Of a stretch of 64,000 nucleotides of DNA, positions 21,658 through 33,360 are shown one piece after another. Made by a program: the position numbers and the translations under genes. The stretch is from Pyrenula massariospora (Eukaryota; Ascomycota; Eurotiomycetes; Pyrenulales; Pyrenulaceae). Position 1 is the stretch's first letter. Every line of letters starts with the position of its first letter. The stretch lies in contig JAGFMI010000018.1 in NCBI GenBank assembly GCA_021030905.1, positions 372,001 to 436,000 of the forward strand. Direction: 5' to 3'. Under the pieces are notes generated by a model. That model saw only the letters and a program-made list of their open reading frames with translations, did no database searches and was not told where the DNA came from.

Positions 21658-23530
21658 TTTTAAACAATCGATGCTAAGATTCTGAACCGATGTAAGGGGT
21701 TGTAAAAGCGTTGTTGGCGCCCGTCCGGCTAATAAAAGAATGCGTCACGATTTCTAATACCCAATCTCAAGTCGACTGGACGTGGGTAAGATAAAAGCGA
21801 AGATCCAATGAATTACAATAAAAATATAATTTCAGTGTCTAATTGTCCTCGCTAACTGATTTTATTGCTGAACTATCCTGGCCTTGCCAGGGGAACGAGA
21901 TCATTTTCTTGCCTGAATTTCAATAGCCGGCGTTGTTCCCAATCGGGAAGTTCAGATGTTGAAGTTATGTCCTTGTCCGTGTCCAGTTTCAAGGTAAGAG
22001 CGAAGTCTTTGATTAAATGTTTCGACTTTTACAGTAGATATAAGCACAGATAGGACTAATTACTTCCCTAGACTAAGAGTTTATAAAATGTCTAAATATC
22101 TTCCCTCACTTGACTCCGAAACAGGTCGTCAGCTCATCCCATTTTACCATCTTCTTCAGAACCTACGTCGAACATTCGATATTAAGATTTCGGATCATGA
22201 AGCAATATATATCTCTCACAGAAACTGTCATTCGTCTTCTTGATGGTCATCTCGCTCGTTTCGGCGTTGAAGCAGACCAGTCCCAACTGCTAGGCTGCAG
22301 GATTCTCGCTACCAAATCCAGACCCTACGCTCCGTGATCAATATTCTTCTTCCAATTACTTTGCTACAGTCTCTTCTCCCTTTTCAATGAAAGGCATGCC
22401 CACCAGAAGCAACCTGCAGCCGACGGTAAAAGACGCCGTTCTCGCTTCAGATTGCAGGCGCCTGCCAAGTATGTGATATGGACAAAACTATCAGTATCCT
22501 CAGCAGAGAAGACTAGCCGGATTTGCACTCAGTCCAGCAGGATATTATGTGCAAAAAAGCCAGTGCTGAATAGCTTGTAAACCTAATCATAATACCTATA
22601 ACTGACGGGAGTAATGATCCATTTTTGCAGATGAGAAACTGAAGCCATTCTGATTTCAGTTCCAACGAAATTGGGATATCTGGACCGTTGTCGTGTAGCC
22701 AAAGAATCCACGACATGGTGTCATAACAGGACCAACCTTCATCGGTCGAACAAACGATCTTTAGAATGCTTATAAGGTAAGACCTTTAGATTTTAAGAGA
22801 ATGTAACGGATATGTGCGGTCGAAATGAAGGTGTTTTACTAAGGTCGATGGACCGAAAGCTCAAATGAAATAGACAATTTTACATCATGTTGCAGACACT
22901 GCGCAAACTAAAAAGGATGTCAGTCATACAACAGTGTGTTAGTAAACGAGGCGAACAAGTGTGAGAACAACAGTCCTACAATAAGCTTAGAAGTGACGCA
23001 GGGAGTGGGTGGCAAGTTGGGTATCGGAGGTGAAGGCGTTTGATTTGCAATGCTTGACTGGTCTTAATTTGTCAAGGAGAGAGGCTGAGAATGGCATCGC
23101 AGTGACATTACATTCAGATACCGGAACAGAAAGAAAAGATCTCAATGATTTTCATTAAAGCAGGATCTTGCCTTACGATAGTATCTGAGAGCCGGGAGTG
23201 TCCTTCGGCCGCGATTTGCTATTCCCAGTGCTGAATTAAGACCCGTGCCAGGCTTTGGGCTTTTGCCATTACTTTCTCCTTTGCGCACGACTTTCTTTTA
23301 AGGCCCAAAGTATGCGAGTTTATAGACTCTGCCACGAAAGTCACGAAGCTAATTCTCATTGCCATTTTAGCAACATTGCACACCCTCCTGCCGATGTACA
23401 TCAGGATGCTATCACGATCACCATTTGAAATAGAGGTCAGCGTAAGTAGGTAAGTTCAATGGCCGTTATTTTGGTGGTGTTGAGGCCGCAACGACATAGG
23501 TTTAAAAGTGCACACAAATCATCAAAAGTG
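21658..23530. other. Gene-poor region 21.7-23.5 kb
   Basis: 1.87 kb with no gene that I can defend. It has a possible small open frame at 22088-22243 (listed separately) and short basic frames near 22390-22560. AT-rich, with no repeats recognised. Confidence 0.35.
22088..22243 (+). CDS. Doubtful small open frame or relic exon
   Basis: A 51-codon frame starting MSKYLPSLDSETGRQLIPFY, preceded directly by tttataaa. It then meets tga. Further along the same frame, after a second tga, an uninterrupted stretch LQDSRYQIQTLRSVINILLP looks protein-like. It could be a first exon, a decayed gene or chance. No family recognised. Confidence 0.2.
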   Translation: MSKYLPSLDSETGRQLIPFYHLLQNLRRTFDIKISDHEAIYISHRNCHSSS

Positions 23531-24377
23531 CTAGGTCGGAGCTTCTGACAGGCCGCCAATATGTCTGAGCAACAAAGCAACATCCTCGTCAGTCCTCGCA
23601 TGAGGTGCCGAAGACGGTGTTGCTCCAGTCAGAGCAGGATCAATAGGCCCATCGGGTGATTCCATAGTCTCGGGCTTCATGTTTTGGCGTTTCGGAGATG
23701 ACTGAAGGTTCGGGTCGATGGGTGGAGAGGCTGGGTCGGAAGGATTCAGTATCGAACCGAGATTGTAATTGTGCTGATAATGCGGCGAGAGAGGTTCATG
23801 GGGATCGGGGTGGCCAGGCATTGTGACGTAGTGATAAGCATCTCGTGATGCAGCTACTGACAACGCTTCCAAGCCATGCGACGCAAGCTCACCAGTGTCG
23901 CGTTGGTATCCCGGATCCATTTGCTGCCAATCTATATTTCTATGATCCACGGTGTGCTGATGCTCTGATGATCGATCAAGGTCTTCCAAGAAAGGGTTTT
24001 TGATGTTCACAAAGGTGACTGATGCTGTCAGTACATCATTTTCGAGGGTGGCATGCTAGTGTTACCTTGCGGAGGAATGTCCACCCAGTGGCTGTTCCTA
24101 TCAAAGGTATTCTTGTACGAATAGAAGCTTCCAAGCGTGTTCGCAGCTGGCGACGCCTCATCTCCATTCATCGACGCATTTTGCTGATGGCGAAAGACGA
24201 TACCCTCACCGTACGAGCAATCTCGGCCGGCCTTGGTACATTGGGCGCATTTCGGTTTCTGTTCGCCACACTTGAGCTTTCGTTGACGGCAGGTGGAGCT
24301 GCAATAGGGCTTGGAGTCAGAGGTCGGTCTTTGCAGCCGAGATGTTTGGGAACATACCAACCAGTCCTTGATCTCAT
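23531..24377 (-). CDS. Zn2Cys6 fungal transcription factor, short form
   Basis: About 246 aa in three exons: 24377-24358, 24298-24066, 24018-23531. Splicing is needed to build the binuclear zinc cluster: RSRTG joins CSTCRQRKLKC, then PKCAQC and GRDC, giving six Cys spaced CX2CX6CX5-6CX2CX6C as in GAL4-type DNA-binding domains. The conserved YGEGIVFRHQQNASMN follows directly. The rest is Pro/His/Ser-rich with no fungal_trans middle homology domain, so it is shorter than most of the class. The chosen start is the ATG of MRSRTGC; an in-frame stretch upstream (SSLPYLRPPKNQ) resembles homologous N-termini, so the true start may be in an earlier exon. Target genes are not evident. Confidence 0.82.
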
Positions 24378-25128
24378 CGCCGCTTGGTTCTTTGGAGGTC
24401 GGAGGTAAGGTAATGAAGAAGGCTCGGGTTACTTGCCATGAGAGAGAAATCATGGGGTTCCTCAGCTTCAGACAAAATCGATCCAAGCCCCGGTCTTGGC
24501 ATGCGTCGGATGATTATTATTCATTTCCGATGTGAGTTTTGCCGTCGCTTGTCCAGAACCACGCATTTGTTCCCTATCTCACAGTCAAACAAAGCTTTTC
24601 GCCTATAGTCAATTAGTCCTAGTGACGGATGAACTCCGTGAATCTAAGCGACAATCTCTATTCACGAGCAAGCCGCCTCGCTCAGTCTACTGAAGCCCGA
24701 TGATGTCACATTGTCCTTGAACAGGACCACTATGAACTCAACCTGCCTGCTTATTCACGAGGGACTTTGAGTACCCTAACTCAACCACTTGGTGCTTTCC
24801 AACATCATCTTCTTCCTGCCTTCAAGATGCATTCTTCGCCGTCGTTCCTTCCCAACGTTGTCACCGACCCTCGAACATGGACTTTCCCCGCGCTCAAGCG
24901 TCTACGTGCCTGGCAGTATACCCGAAACATTGTTATATGTAACGTCTTTTAAGAAGAATCTTTTGTGATCACGATCTCTTCAAGCTCTTTTATCAATGTA
25001 CCTAAATGCTCCTACCGTCCAGTCTTTCAGTCAATTTTCCTATATGACTCGTGTCTTCCTAATCAGATTTTCCCTGCGCCGTTCCTCATCCTGAAAATAC
25101 GTCTTACCGCTGCAGAGCCAACCTGTTG
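24378..25128. promoter_or_regulatory. Divergent intergenic region
   Basis: 751 bp between the Zn2Cys6 factor and a plus-strand hypothetical gene. The part next to the factor may contain an unrecognised first exon. No palindromic CGG operator identified with confidence. Confidence 0.35.
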
Positions 25129-26343
25129 ATGAATAATTCAGATGACATCATTGAAATCTCCAACACCGAGCCACATCCATGCTGCGATGATGGGCTCGAA
25201 TCTCGGGATTTTGCAGGTCGAACCCCTCCCGAAAGGTCACGGAACTTGACGCAGGAGACCAGAGGCCTTTCGGAGCTGTACCACAAATTCAAAATGCTCT
25301 ACATTAAGCTATTACAGCACTACGTTGCTATCCTCTATCTTACGATCGCCTTGTGGATTTTGCCTGCTGAGGCTCTGCGCAAGGGTGTCACAAGAACGTT
25401 AACTCCATTTGCCAGAAAGCTTGCCAAGGCTTTGGCTGCGACGTTCCCCATGCTGCCTTCATCTCCAATTAGGCGAGATAGTTTCGAAACTAGGATACAA
25501 GCAAGCTCTGCTCGACCGCACCAATTCCAGATGCACCCCATACGATGGGTACTCGAGAGGTATCGCAAAGCTGTAGCGAGGCTCGAAGACTCACGTACAG
25601 GTTCAGACATTGAGCTTACTCAACGCTTCATTCGTCAGAATCCACGTGAACTCATGGCCTCTCCTCAGTACCATATGAGGCCAGAATTTCCCCCATTGGC
25701 TCTTTCAGAGATGGACCACCTGGGACTCCCACAAACAGAGTCAGAAAATGCGAACTCCTATTCAGAGCTACAACACATCCAACCGACGTCTGCTACAGAT
25801 GTCGCTACAATTCAACCGTATCCAGAGGCCGTGGACGTAATCAATCTCGCAGGTCCATGGGAAGCGGCTCGGAACATCGCTTCTAACTATGATGAAAAAC
25901 CGCACCTTACAAGTGTTTCAGAAGTGTCGAATTTACCACTCTCACATTTATCTGACAGCTCATTACCTGCGGATCAATTACCTGTCTCACCACCAGGACC
26001 CACAGTCCCGGAACTCGAGCCAAAACCTCAGTCTGTATTCCTTTCCTGTTCGAGCTCCTCAACCGACACAGAAAGCATCGGCAGCATGCAATCCACACCA
26101 GCATCGAAGTTTCCATCCCGCCAAGCGACATCGACGCCAACATCACCGTGCAAGACTTTCGACCGACACCACTCTCTGTTCTGGGACACAAGGGACAAAA
26201 AAGATGTCGAGAGAAGGCGTCAGAGGGTGGGCTGGAGCAACTCCTACGGGTCGATCGACTCGGGCGGTTCAATTGAGATGGGAGAATCACGGCGCCCGAT
26301 GCCGGTCAGAAGAGGAAGTAAGCTGCCGAGGAGAGCCGGGTAG
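25129..26343 (+). CDS. Hypothetical protein with one membrane segment
   Basis: 404-aa single-exon frame starting at ATG 25129. I do not recognise the family. Residues ~1-50 are acidic and polar. One hydrophobic stretch (LLQHYVAILYLTIALWILPA, ~60-80) could anchor it in a membrane, followed by a basic amphipathic region (RKGVTRTLTPFARKLAKALA). The remaining ~280 residues are Pro/Ser/Thr-rich, low in hydrophobics, ending in an Arg-rich tail (SRRPMPVRRGSKLPRRAG). Ser-rich patches suggest phosphorylation. Codon use and length argue for a real gene; function unknown. Confidence 0.65.
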   Translation: MNNSDDIIEISNTEPHPCCDDGLESRDFAGRTPPERSRNLTQETRGLSELYHKFKMLYIKLLQHYVAILYLTIALWILPAEALRKGVTRTLTPFARKLAKALAATFPMLPSSPIRRDSFETRIQASSARPHQFQMHPIRWVLERYRKAVARLEDSRTGSDIELTQRFIRQNPRELMASPQYHMRPEFPPLALSEMDHLGLPQTESENANSYSELQHIQPTSATDVATIQPYPEAVDVINLAGPWEAARNIASNYDEKPHLTSVSEVSNLPLSHLSDSSLPADQLPVSPPGPTVPELEPKPQSVFLSCSSSSTDTESIGSMQSTPASKFPSRQATSTPTSPCKTFDRHHSLFWDTRDKKDVERRRQRVGWSNSYGSIDSGGSIEMGESRRPMPVRRGSKLPRRAG

Positions 26344-27166
26344 AGTTGCAGAGTGGAGAGGACAAAGGGCATAGGAGGCTTCTATATCAGCGGGCTGAGA
26401 TATTTATAGATTATTCCAGGCGTGACGGGGCTCATGGTGCTAGTATCACTCATCCTCTGGCTCCTGTCACGAGTCATCCTTGACGTACCGCACCTAGCAA
26501 ACCAAATCGCTCTTCTAGAAGATTGTCCCTAACCCCTTCCATTTCCTCATCCCTAGAGTAGCACAGAAAAGTAAATTTCCATTGCCAAACCTTCAAAAAA
26601 CATTTGTGTGATCACACAACAACCCGATCCATCCCTAGGTCCTGCATCAGCGGTGGGAACGGGGAAGCGTGTGTCCCGCAGCAGTGTCTCCCCGAGGCAA
26701 TGTGCTAACCGGATGGAGCTGTGTCGCGCTCTGGCGTCCGCCGAAACGGAAAGCCGGAGGCCGCCCTCTCCTTGACGGATTCGGCTTTTGCGTGATGGGG
26801 ACGCCATCGAGCCCACAGTGCTTCTATTAATGGGTCTTGGATAGTTGGCCGTGTGGAGATGTCGACGATGAAATTGTTTTAGAGACTGCGTGAGAGCGAG
26901 TCATTCCATGATCTCGTGCCAGTGACGATGAGCTCCGATTACGATGGTGTTCATGCCAGCTCTCGTTACAAAATCCTGGCTTTACCCCGTGGGAATTTAG
27001 GAGCATTAAAAGCTAAAAGCGCATCCCACTTAGCCTCCCCAGCTATCCCTGTGAGCCTCAAGGGAACAGCGTCCTCCAACGCCATGCACCACCTCAAACA
27101 ACCCGCAATGCATTTTGCCTAACCTTTCCGTTTCGTAGCATGATTCCGTAGGAAAACTCCCATATC
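26344..27166. other. Convergent intergenic region
   Basis: 823 bp between the hypothetical gene and the POB3 3' end. An 87-codon minus-strand frame (26553-26816) has no motifs. Nothing else recognised. Confidence 0.35.
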
Positions 27167-29245
27167 TCACTTCTTACTCTTCTTCTTCGGCCTCTCCTCT
27201 TCCTCCACATCGCTTGCCCCATCCACCTCCACAGCATCATCGTCCCCATCCGCGTCCTCCATCTCCGCGTCAGTGCCGGATCCGCTGCTCTCGTGCGCCG
27301 AGTCGTACTCTTCCGCCACGTCCGAGTCAGAGTCGGCTTGGAAATCCTCGTCGGGGGATTCGTCGTCCTCGTCGGCGCTACCGCGGTCCGCTTGAGGAGC
27401 GACGTCGTCGTCGTCATCGGAACTGAGGTCTGCGTTCATACTGGCAAGGATCGCAGAGGTCTGAGAGCGTGAGTTAGTAACTGATTAGATCTACGATGAT
27501 CGCTTTGAGGAGGAAAGAAGAGGGGGCCTACGTCTTCATTCATTTCGTTCTTGTAGCGGATATTCTTAGCTTTGAAGAAGTCTTCGAGCGGCTGTTGTTC
27601 TTCTCTGCAGAAAGGTTAGCGATGCATGAACACGGGCTTGAGGTTAACGTACCTGTTGATGTTCATGAATTGGTGCTCTCCAGCGTTGTTTTTCAACGTC
27701 ATTGTGATATCGAATGTCCTGCTCGCAGCCATCGCGCCACCGACTCTTGACATGATGATAACAGCTACACTTTCTATCTGAATATATGTGGCCGGCTTCG
27801 GCACGAACATGAAGCTCTTGTCTAGGCAGAAGAGGAGACCTTCGTTCGCCTTGATAGAGCACTTAACCCCTTGCATATTGTGATGGCTGCGAGCGCGTCA
27901 GATCCTGGCTACAAATCGAGTGAATAGTTCGTACCTCACGAAATCTTTTGATGGCATAATGATCTTCTTGCCCGAGAGACCCTTGAAGACTCTGGCTATG
28001 ACATGGTGGATAGGAGCTTCATAGTGTAGTTCGAGCTTGTCTTTATACTTCTCTTCGCGCATCTCCCTAATAATTTCATGAGAAACGGAGCTTCAAATCG
28101 TCCTCAGAACTTACTCAGTCATGTTGAGATCAATCGTCACCTCCTCATCAAGCTTCAACTGCATTACGATGAATGGATAACGGGTCTGACCTTGTCTTAG
28201 AGGCGGATCTAGCCCCAAAGTGATCAGGGTGTGAGTCTCGTCATTCTTGGGTAACAGGAAAAATTTCTTGATGGACTGGTACTGAATTTTGTAGTCATAC
28301 GTCTTGCCACGTAGCCGAAAAGATGATTCGTACATGTCGATGTCGAATCGCCCTCTGTGAATATGTAAGTGAAATTGGTCATAGAGTGGATGGTGCACAC
28401 GGACCGAGGAGTCAGGTGCAAGACATCGAGGAAGGTCGCAAAAGTATCACCCGCAACATCGCCAATCTCGGCCTTGTCCATCAGCAACTCGTAGAACTGA
28501 TTTGCAGCATTTTGGGTGTCTATGTCCTCCTCCTCATCTTGGCTGCCTCGATCTTCATCGCCCTTTTCAGTCTTTGCAACGGTACCTGGAATGTAGAATC
28601 GCATCTCCACAAGCTCGTCCCGCGTGGCAGCAGCTTTACGACCACGGTTCTTTGTTCGTCCGTCCTTGTGGCCGTTGACACCATTTTGCACTGGTTCTGC
28701 TCCGAGATTGAACTCAACAGCGACTTCACTTTTCCCCGCGAGGTTTGTATTCGAGATCTCAGAATAAGGTATCTCGAAGGCCGGTCGGTTCTGAACATTG
28801 AATGCAAGTTCGCCTTTGCCGAATTCTGCCTTGCCCCAATTCCATCCTCGTAGAGCATGCTCCTTGTTTTCAAGGTTGATCTCGTACCATTTCTTGAAAG
28901 ATTTACCAATGCGGTCAAAATCCTAGTTCGATCAGTCATGCCTTATCCATTCAGCAAACCCATCTTACCTCTTGATCAAAGCCATCGAATTGGATCACGC
29001 CAGCGGACCGCGACTGGATTCTAACTTCGTAGCCTTTGGCCGCTCGACTCCATTGTGCACTAGTAATTTCATCCTTGTCTAAAGTGTACCGTTCGTCTCC
29101 CGCAGAAGGCTTCCAACCAAGACCACTGTCGGCCATCCTAAACCTTCCGGACTGTTTAGACATGTCCAAGTAGATGTTCTCGAAGCTCTCCCGGTCCCTA
29201 CACAAATCAGTAACTTTCGCTCAAAATAGATAAAGAGACGAACAT
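27167..29245 (-). CDS. POB3: FACT complex subunit Pob3/SSRP1, frameshifted in this sequence
   Basis: Histone chaperone subunit that partners Spt16 during transcription and replication; ~573 aa if intact. Exons (minus): 29245-29244, 29197-28969, 28922-28405, 28354-28115, 28067-27935, 27886-27653, 27604-27532, 27460-27167. The start codon is split by the first intron (AT/G). Recognisable parts are the N-terminal dimerisation/PH module (ESFENIYLDMSKQSG), the middle double-PH domain (GRFDIDMYESSFRLRGKTYD; QGVKCSIKANEGLLF) and an acidic C-tail of Asp/Glu/Ser with a basic end. No HMG box, as usual for fungal Pob3. In exon 5 one extra base near 28020-28021 breaks the frame between KYKDKLELHY and the conserved EAPIHHVIARVFKGLSGKK. 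Read literally, the protein would end shortly after the next splice junction. Confidence 0.9.
28019..28022 (-). other. POB3: Single-base frameshift in POB3
   Basis: On the coding strand the sequence reads cac tat g gaa gct, one base longer than the frame needs. Both sides are unmistakably SSRP1/Pob3 in different frames and no GT...AG pair spans the point. It falls in a CC dinucleotide on the plus strand. Confidence 0.85.
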
Positions 29246-29746
29246 TTTGGGTATGTTGGGCTGCGAAAGCAGGCCAGGATAATTTGAGAGTCCACCAAAA
29301 AGGAAAGCAATTGTCACAGTACTGTCGCCAATCTAATGACAAGATGTGTTAGCTGCCCTTAATGTGGGAAATGGAGGGGCCGACGAGCATTGCACGACAA
29401 AGGGTTCGATTTTGCCGCAACACCGCGGAAGGTCGTGAAGTATCGCGTAAAGAGCTTCGGGATATCTTCGCGTTCCGCGTTGAAGTGCGCTAGTCCTAGT
29501 GTTGCATAGCGTAAGGCATGGGTAAGGAAGGCACTCTACAATCCTAATGCCAAGGCTGAGTGTCTGTACTGTTTTTAAAAATCGTCGAGGAGATACCTTC
29601 ATATACTATTATACACGAGGATTACAGATACATGTGCATCAACTATAGGATTCCCAATAAATTGACATCGAGATGCTTTTCAGACACATTTCCACCAGAA
29701 CAGATCCGAAGGGCAGTTGACGACGGCCCAGATACTCTGAGGTCTA
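29246..29746. other. Intergenic POB3-GH55
   Basis: 501 bp containing the POB3 5' leader and GH55 3' end, both minus strand. Nothing else recognised. Confidence 0.35.
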
Positions 29747-32246
29747 TCAGCTGCCTGAAGATTTCAAGTAGGCCGCAATGACACCGCCCGGTCCCCAACC
29801 ACCAGGATTATATAGCTCTTTATTGTCGTCACTCCCGTCTGCAATAATCTTATCCGCGCAACGAGTATTGACAGCGTACCAGAATAGCCCCTTCGGATTC
29901 CCCGTCACTCGCGCCTGATTTTTGATACAATCGCTTCCGCATGTTGTCGCTGCACAATTATAGCATCCGCTTACCTCGCCATGGAAAAAAGTCCAGAACG
30001 CTGCAGCGTACAGAAAGAGATTTTTCCCGCCGTTGACTGTTTGCGCAAGCCCCATGCGGCAGCTTTGGTCGCCGCCATCACACCACGAGAAGTCTGGATC
30101 ACCAAACCTGGCGTCCGCAGTCCAAGGTGCAGGAGCATTTTGCTGAGAGCCCCAACCTTGCCAATAAGCTGTCTCAGTCTGCTGCAGACCGGCGAAGACA
30201 TTTTGTGCATTGTGGAGATTGTAATTGTAAAGCGTATTGTGCTCAAAGCCTGTCCCTGTGAGCCACGTGCCTTTGGTAGCTTCCACGAGAAGACCACGAC
30301 CTGTGGCAATATTCTGATGTGCGCCTTCCCAGTCAAGAGAATGATCAGCGGTCCAACCCCATATATTCTCCAAGTATGCAGAGGAACTCGACGTCAAATG
30401 GACCATGGCGAAGGCAGCTTTGCACGTGGCAGTATTTCCGCTATCGCAAGCCGTGTTTACTTTAGAATCAGGAGTGCCACCAACTGTAACTATGGTGTTG
30501 AACAAGGCAACGTCACCTTTCTGAGAGCCAGCCATGTTTATTTGCGCGATGATAGCACCAGGCAGAACTTCACCGACTGTGAAGCGCATATCTTGGATTT
30601 GGGCAACACCAACCTCTCCAGACTTGCCAATAAGGATGACAGGCGTTGGCTTCGAAGCGTCTTTGAATTTGTCACCTCGACCAGAGATCACAGGCCACGC
30701 TTCTCCAATGATTTTGCTTCCCGGAGGTATGTATAGGGTAGACATGACAGTATAGACACCATATGGGAAATAGCTGACCTTGCCGCTAGCGGCATTGCTG
30801 GCCAGAATGGCGTTCAACGAAGAAGAATCGTCTGTGCTTCCGTCGCCTTTTACTGGATGGCCATTCACTGCTTTGACGTTGACGATTTGACTGGCAGAAT
30901 ATTGCCCCATTGTCGGTTGCTTCATCGTGAAGAAGCTTCCTTTATCTAGTAGCACGTCTGGACGCGAGGTCGTGATGCTTTTGGGGCTTTGAAATCCACC
31001 AGGCTGTGTATTCCCCCAAATCCACGTGTCTACGTGATTGGTGCCGCTAAGCTTCGTTCCACTGTTGGTAGAAATGACCATCGGATTGTTGCCATCGTGG
31101 GACACATTCTCGAGGACTATCTGATTGTTGCGGTCGCCATTGTCGTGGGAACTATCATAGAAGTTCATAATTGGGCCTGAGTTCACTGAAGCTGAGTCGA
31201 GAAGCACGACCGAGCCCAGACCGCCACGAACACTAGCGTCCACCCCAGTGCCGCATGTATCGAAGCGTGCTCTCTGAATAAGTGCCGTGTGGCCGCCACT
31301 GAACTGGATGCCCGTCGAACAAAACTTGAAGCTGCACCCCTTGATATTGACCTGCTGATTGTTATTCCGAATGCCCACGGCGCCACCAACCACATTAACG
31401 TCTGTGACAGCGATAGCGGAACCAGCTTTCATGTCCAAGCCCACATGACCGCTTGAGTCATTTGGCATTACAATATCCAGATTTGTCAAATGGCAAGCCT
31501 GCGACACTCCCCACTCCAATGCAGTCACAGCTCGTGACTTGTCAATGTTCGTCGTATCAATAATGATGTTCTTCAAAGCTACGAAGAAGTTTGTCGTGGG
31601 GTCTCCAGCGGCAAAGTCACGGCCATGAATCAATGCGTCTCCATTGAAGTTCGATGTGGCCTTGAATGTCGGGCGGTTGTTGGGATCACCAACGAGTATG
31701 GTGTTCAAGCGCATGTCCAGAGGCTTAGAAAGCATGTAGATGCCTCCAGGTACAAAAACCTGCGCCGGCTTTGTAGTGACACCTGTGTTGTACCGATTAC
31801 CTCCCTTGCCGTCGCTATTCAAGGCATTCTGAAGAGCATTGGTGTCGTCTTGGCGCCCATCTCCGGCAGCATTATAGGGGCTGGCGCGGACATTGCGATA
31901 TACAGGGTATGCGTAGTAGCCGGGAATGAATGGAGCATAACCTCTGGCATTACCTGTGTGGTCCATTTGGTCGAGCCACCAACTCGCAGCTGACTCGCCA
32001 GTATCTGTGGCTTCCGGATCCGCTTCTGTTGACTTCCCATCCTGAGGAAGAAGAGGTCTATCCATTTAGATCATGTTGTATTTATTCGATTGATGACACT
32101 CACATTTGAAAGTCTCCTCCGACGCTTAGTCGGCGTTGGTCTGCCTTTTGGCCTGTTCCAGGTTTCGCATTTCCAATCGATGTCGACAATGTACAACAAC
32201 ATAGAAGAAGAATAAGGCCTGACTGCTCAATTATACTAGGCTTCAT
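29747..32246 (-). CDS. Secreted GH55 beta-1,3-glucanase
   Basis: 817-aa exo-type beta-1,3-glucanase expected to act on laminarin or fungal and algal glucans outside the cell. Exons 32246-32104 and 32057-29747. The N-terminus (KPSIIEQSGLILLLCCCTLS) is a signal peptide. Two pectate-lyase-like right-handed beta-helix domains follow. The first begins AGDGRQDDTNALQNALN and GGIYMLSKPLDMRLNT, the second at ~420 with GDGSTDDSSSLNAILA and YFPYGVYTVMSTLYIP. Further GH55 landmarks are ENIWGWTADHSLD, GTGFEHNTLYNYNLHNA and the Cys-rich end GCYNCAATTCGSDC. The intron is 46 nt and its acceptor (gatag) was chosen because it alone keeps the frame. Length matches the family. Confidence 0.92.
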
Positions 32247-33360
32247 CTTGAACAGACGTAAAGGAAATAAATTTGGTAGAGAGTCGTCACTGAATAGAAC
32301 GTGGGAAAGAGTGGATAGATACAAAAGTTCAAACAACAAAAAGAAGCACACTAGCTCTCTCCATAAGCCATAAGGCGTCCAATATCAGGCGCCGGTCAAG
32401 CTGTACAACCACATTATTCTCACTTCGACGTGCAGGTGATTGCTCCTCTGTCTGAATCTGCGTCCCTGCCTCGCCACCGCCCCTCATACGAGGCTGGGTA
32501 AGACAAAATAAAGGCCCCAAATCCATGATCCGACAGTAGGACACTCTAAAGTTGGAGAGCGGAATGCCAGAAACGTCAAATACATCAGGAGCCATAGGGG
32601 CGTGCACCTGTGGTGCTGATTGGAATATTTACAAGACAGAGGATGCGAAGGAGTGGAGAAGGCTTGCCAAGACCTCTCTTGCCGGGTCGCCCATCCTTCG
32701 AATTGTAACCATTTCCCAAATCAACAAGGAAAATACGTATAGTATGACAGGCAGTCATGTGGTCCAGACTTTCCATCGAAATTTTCGACGCCGACTCCGA
32801 GTGGGCGCGCTGTTATTCAGCCAACGGGGCCGGTGTGGCATCGACGAGGCCACACCTGGCTCGTCAGAACTCTAGATATTCCATAAGCGTGCAGAACGTC
32901 AGGCAGCCACAGATTCCATACAAGTAGAGAGAACATTCGTGAGGTTCTCGCCGCGCGCACGTTGTGGACAATTGTCGTGAGTACAAATTGCTCAACCCTA
33001 TCTTCTGCAGAAACTTGAAAGAGATTTCCGGTCATGCATTGTTCCGTATTACGTCGTTATTAATTTTGCATGTCTGGAAATTTGTATGCAATAGTTGTTT
33101 TTGATTCTGTTGATCCTCCACAGATTCTATGATTGCTGCTCAACCATTGGCTTCAGCTTTGTAAGATGAGTCTTGACGCTTTGCTTGTTAAACCACCGAG
33201 CTGACTAGGCTAGCTTATTGGGATTGCAAAGCTTTTCATTCAGGAGGTACAGGAATGAGACCCCTCATTTAGAGCTTTTACCTTTCTCAGAACAGATTAC
33301 GGTAAAGGATCGACGACTAATCCAAACCGTCATACGAGCATCGAATAAGCATGCCTCGCA
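32247..33360. other. Upstream region of GH55, no gene seen
   Basis: 1.1 kb. It should include the GH55 promoter. Short open frames on both strands have no coding signature. The right end abuts a probable decayed gene. Confidence 0.35.

Noticed and set aside
30000-30736. 251-codon plus-strand frame inside GH55
   Set aside because: Antisense shadow of the GH55 gene, which is intact.
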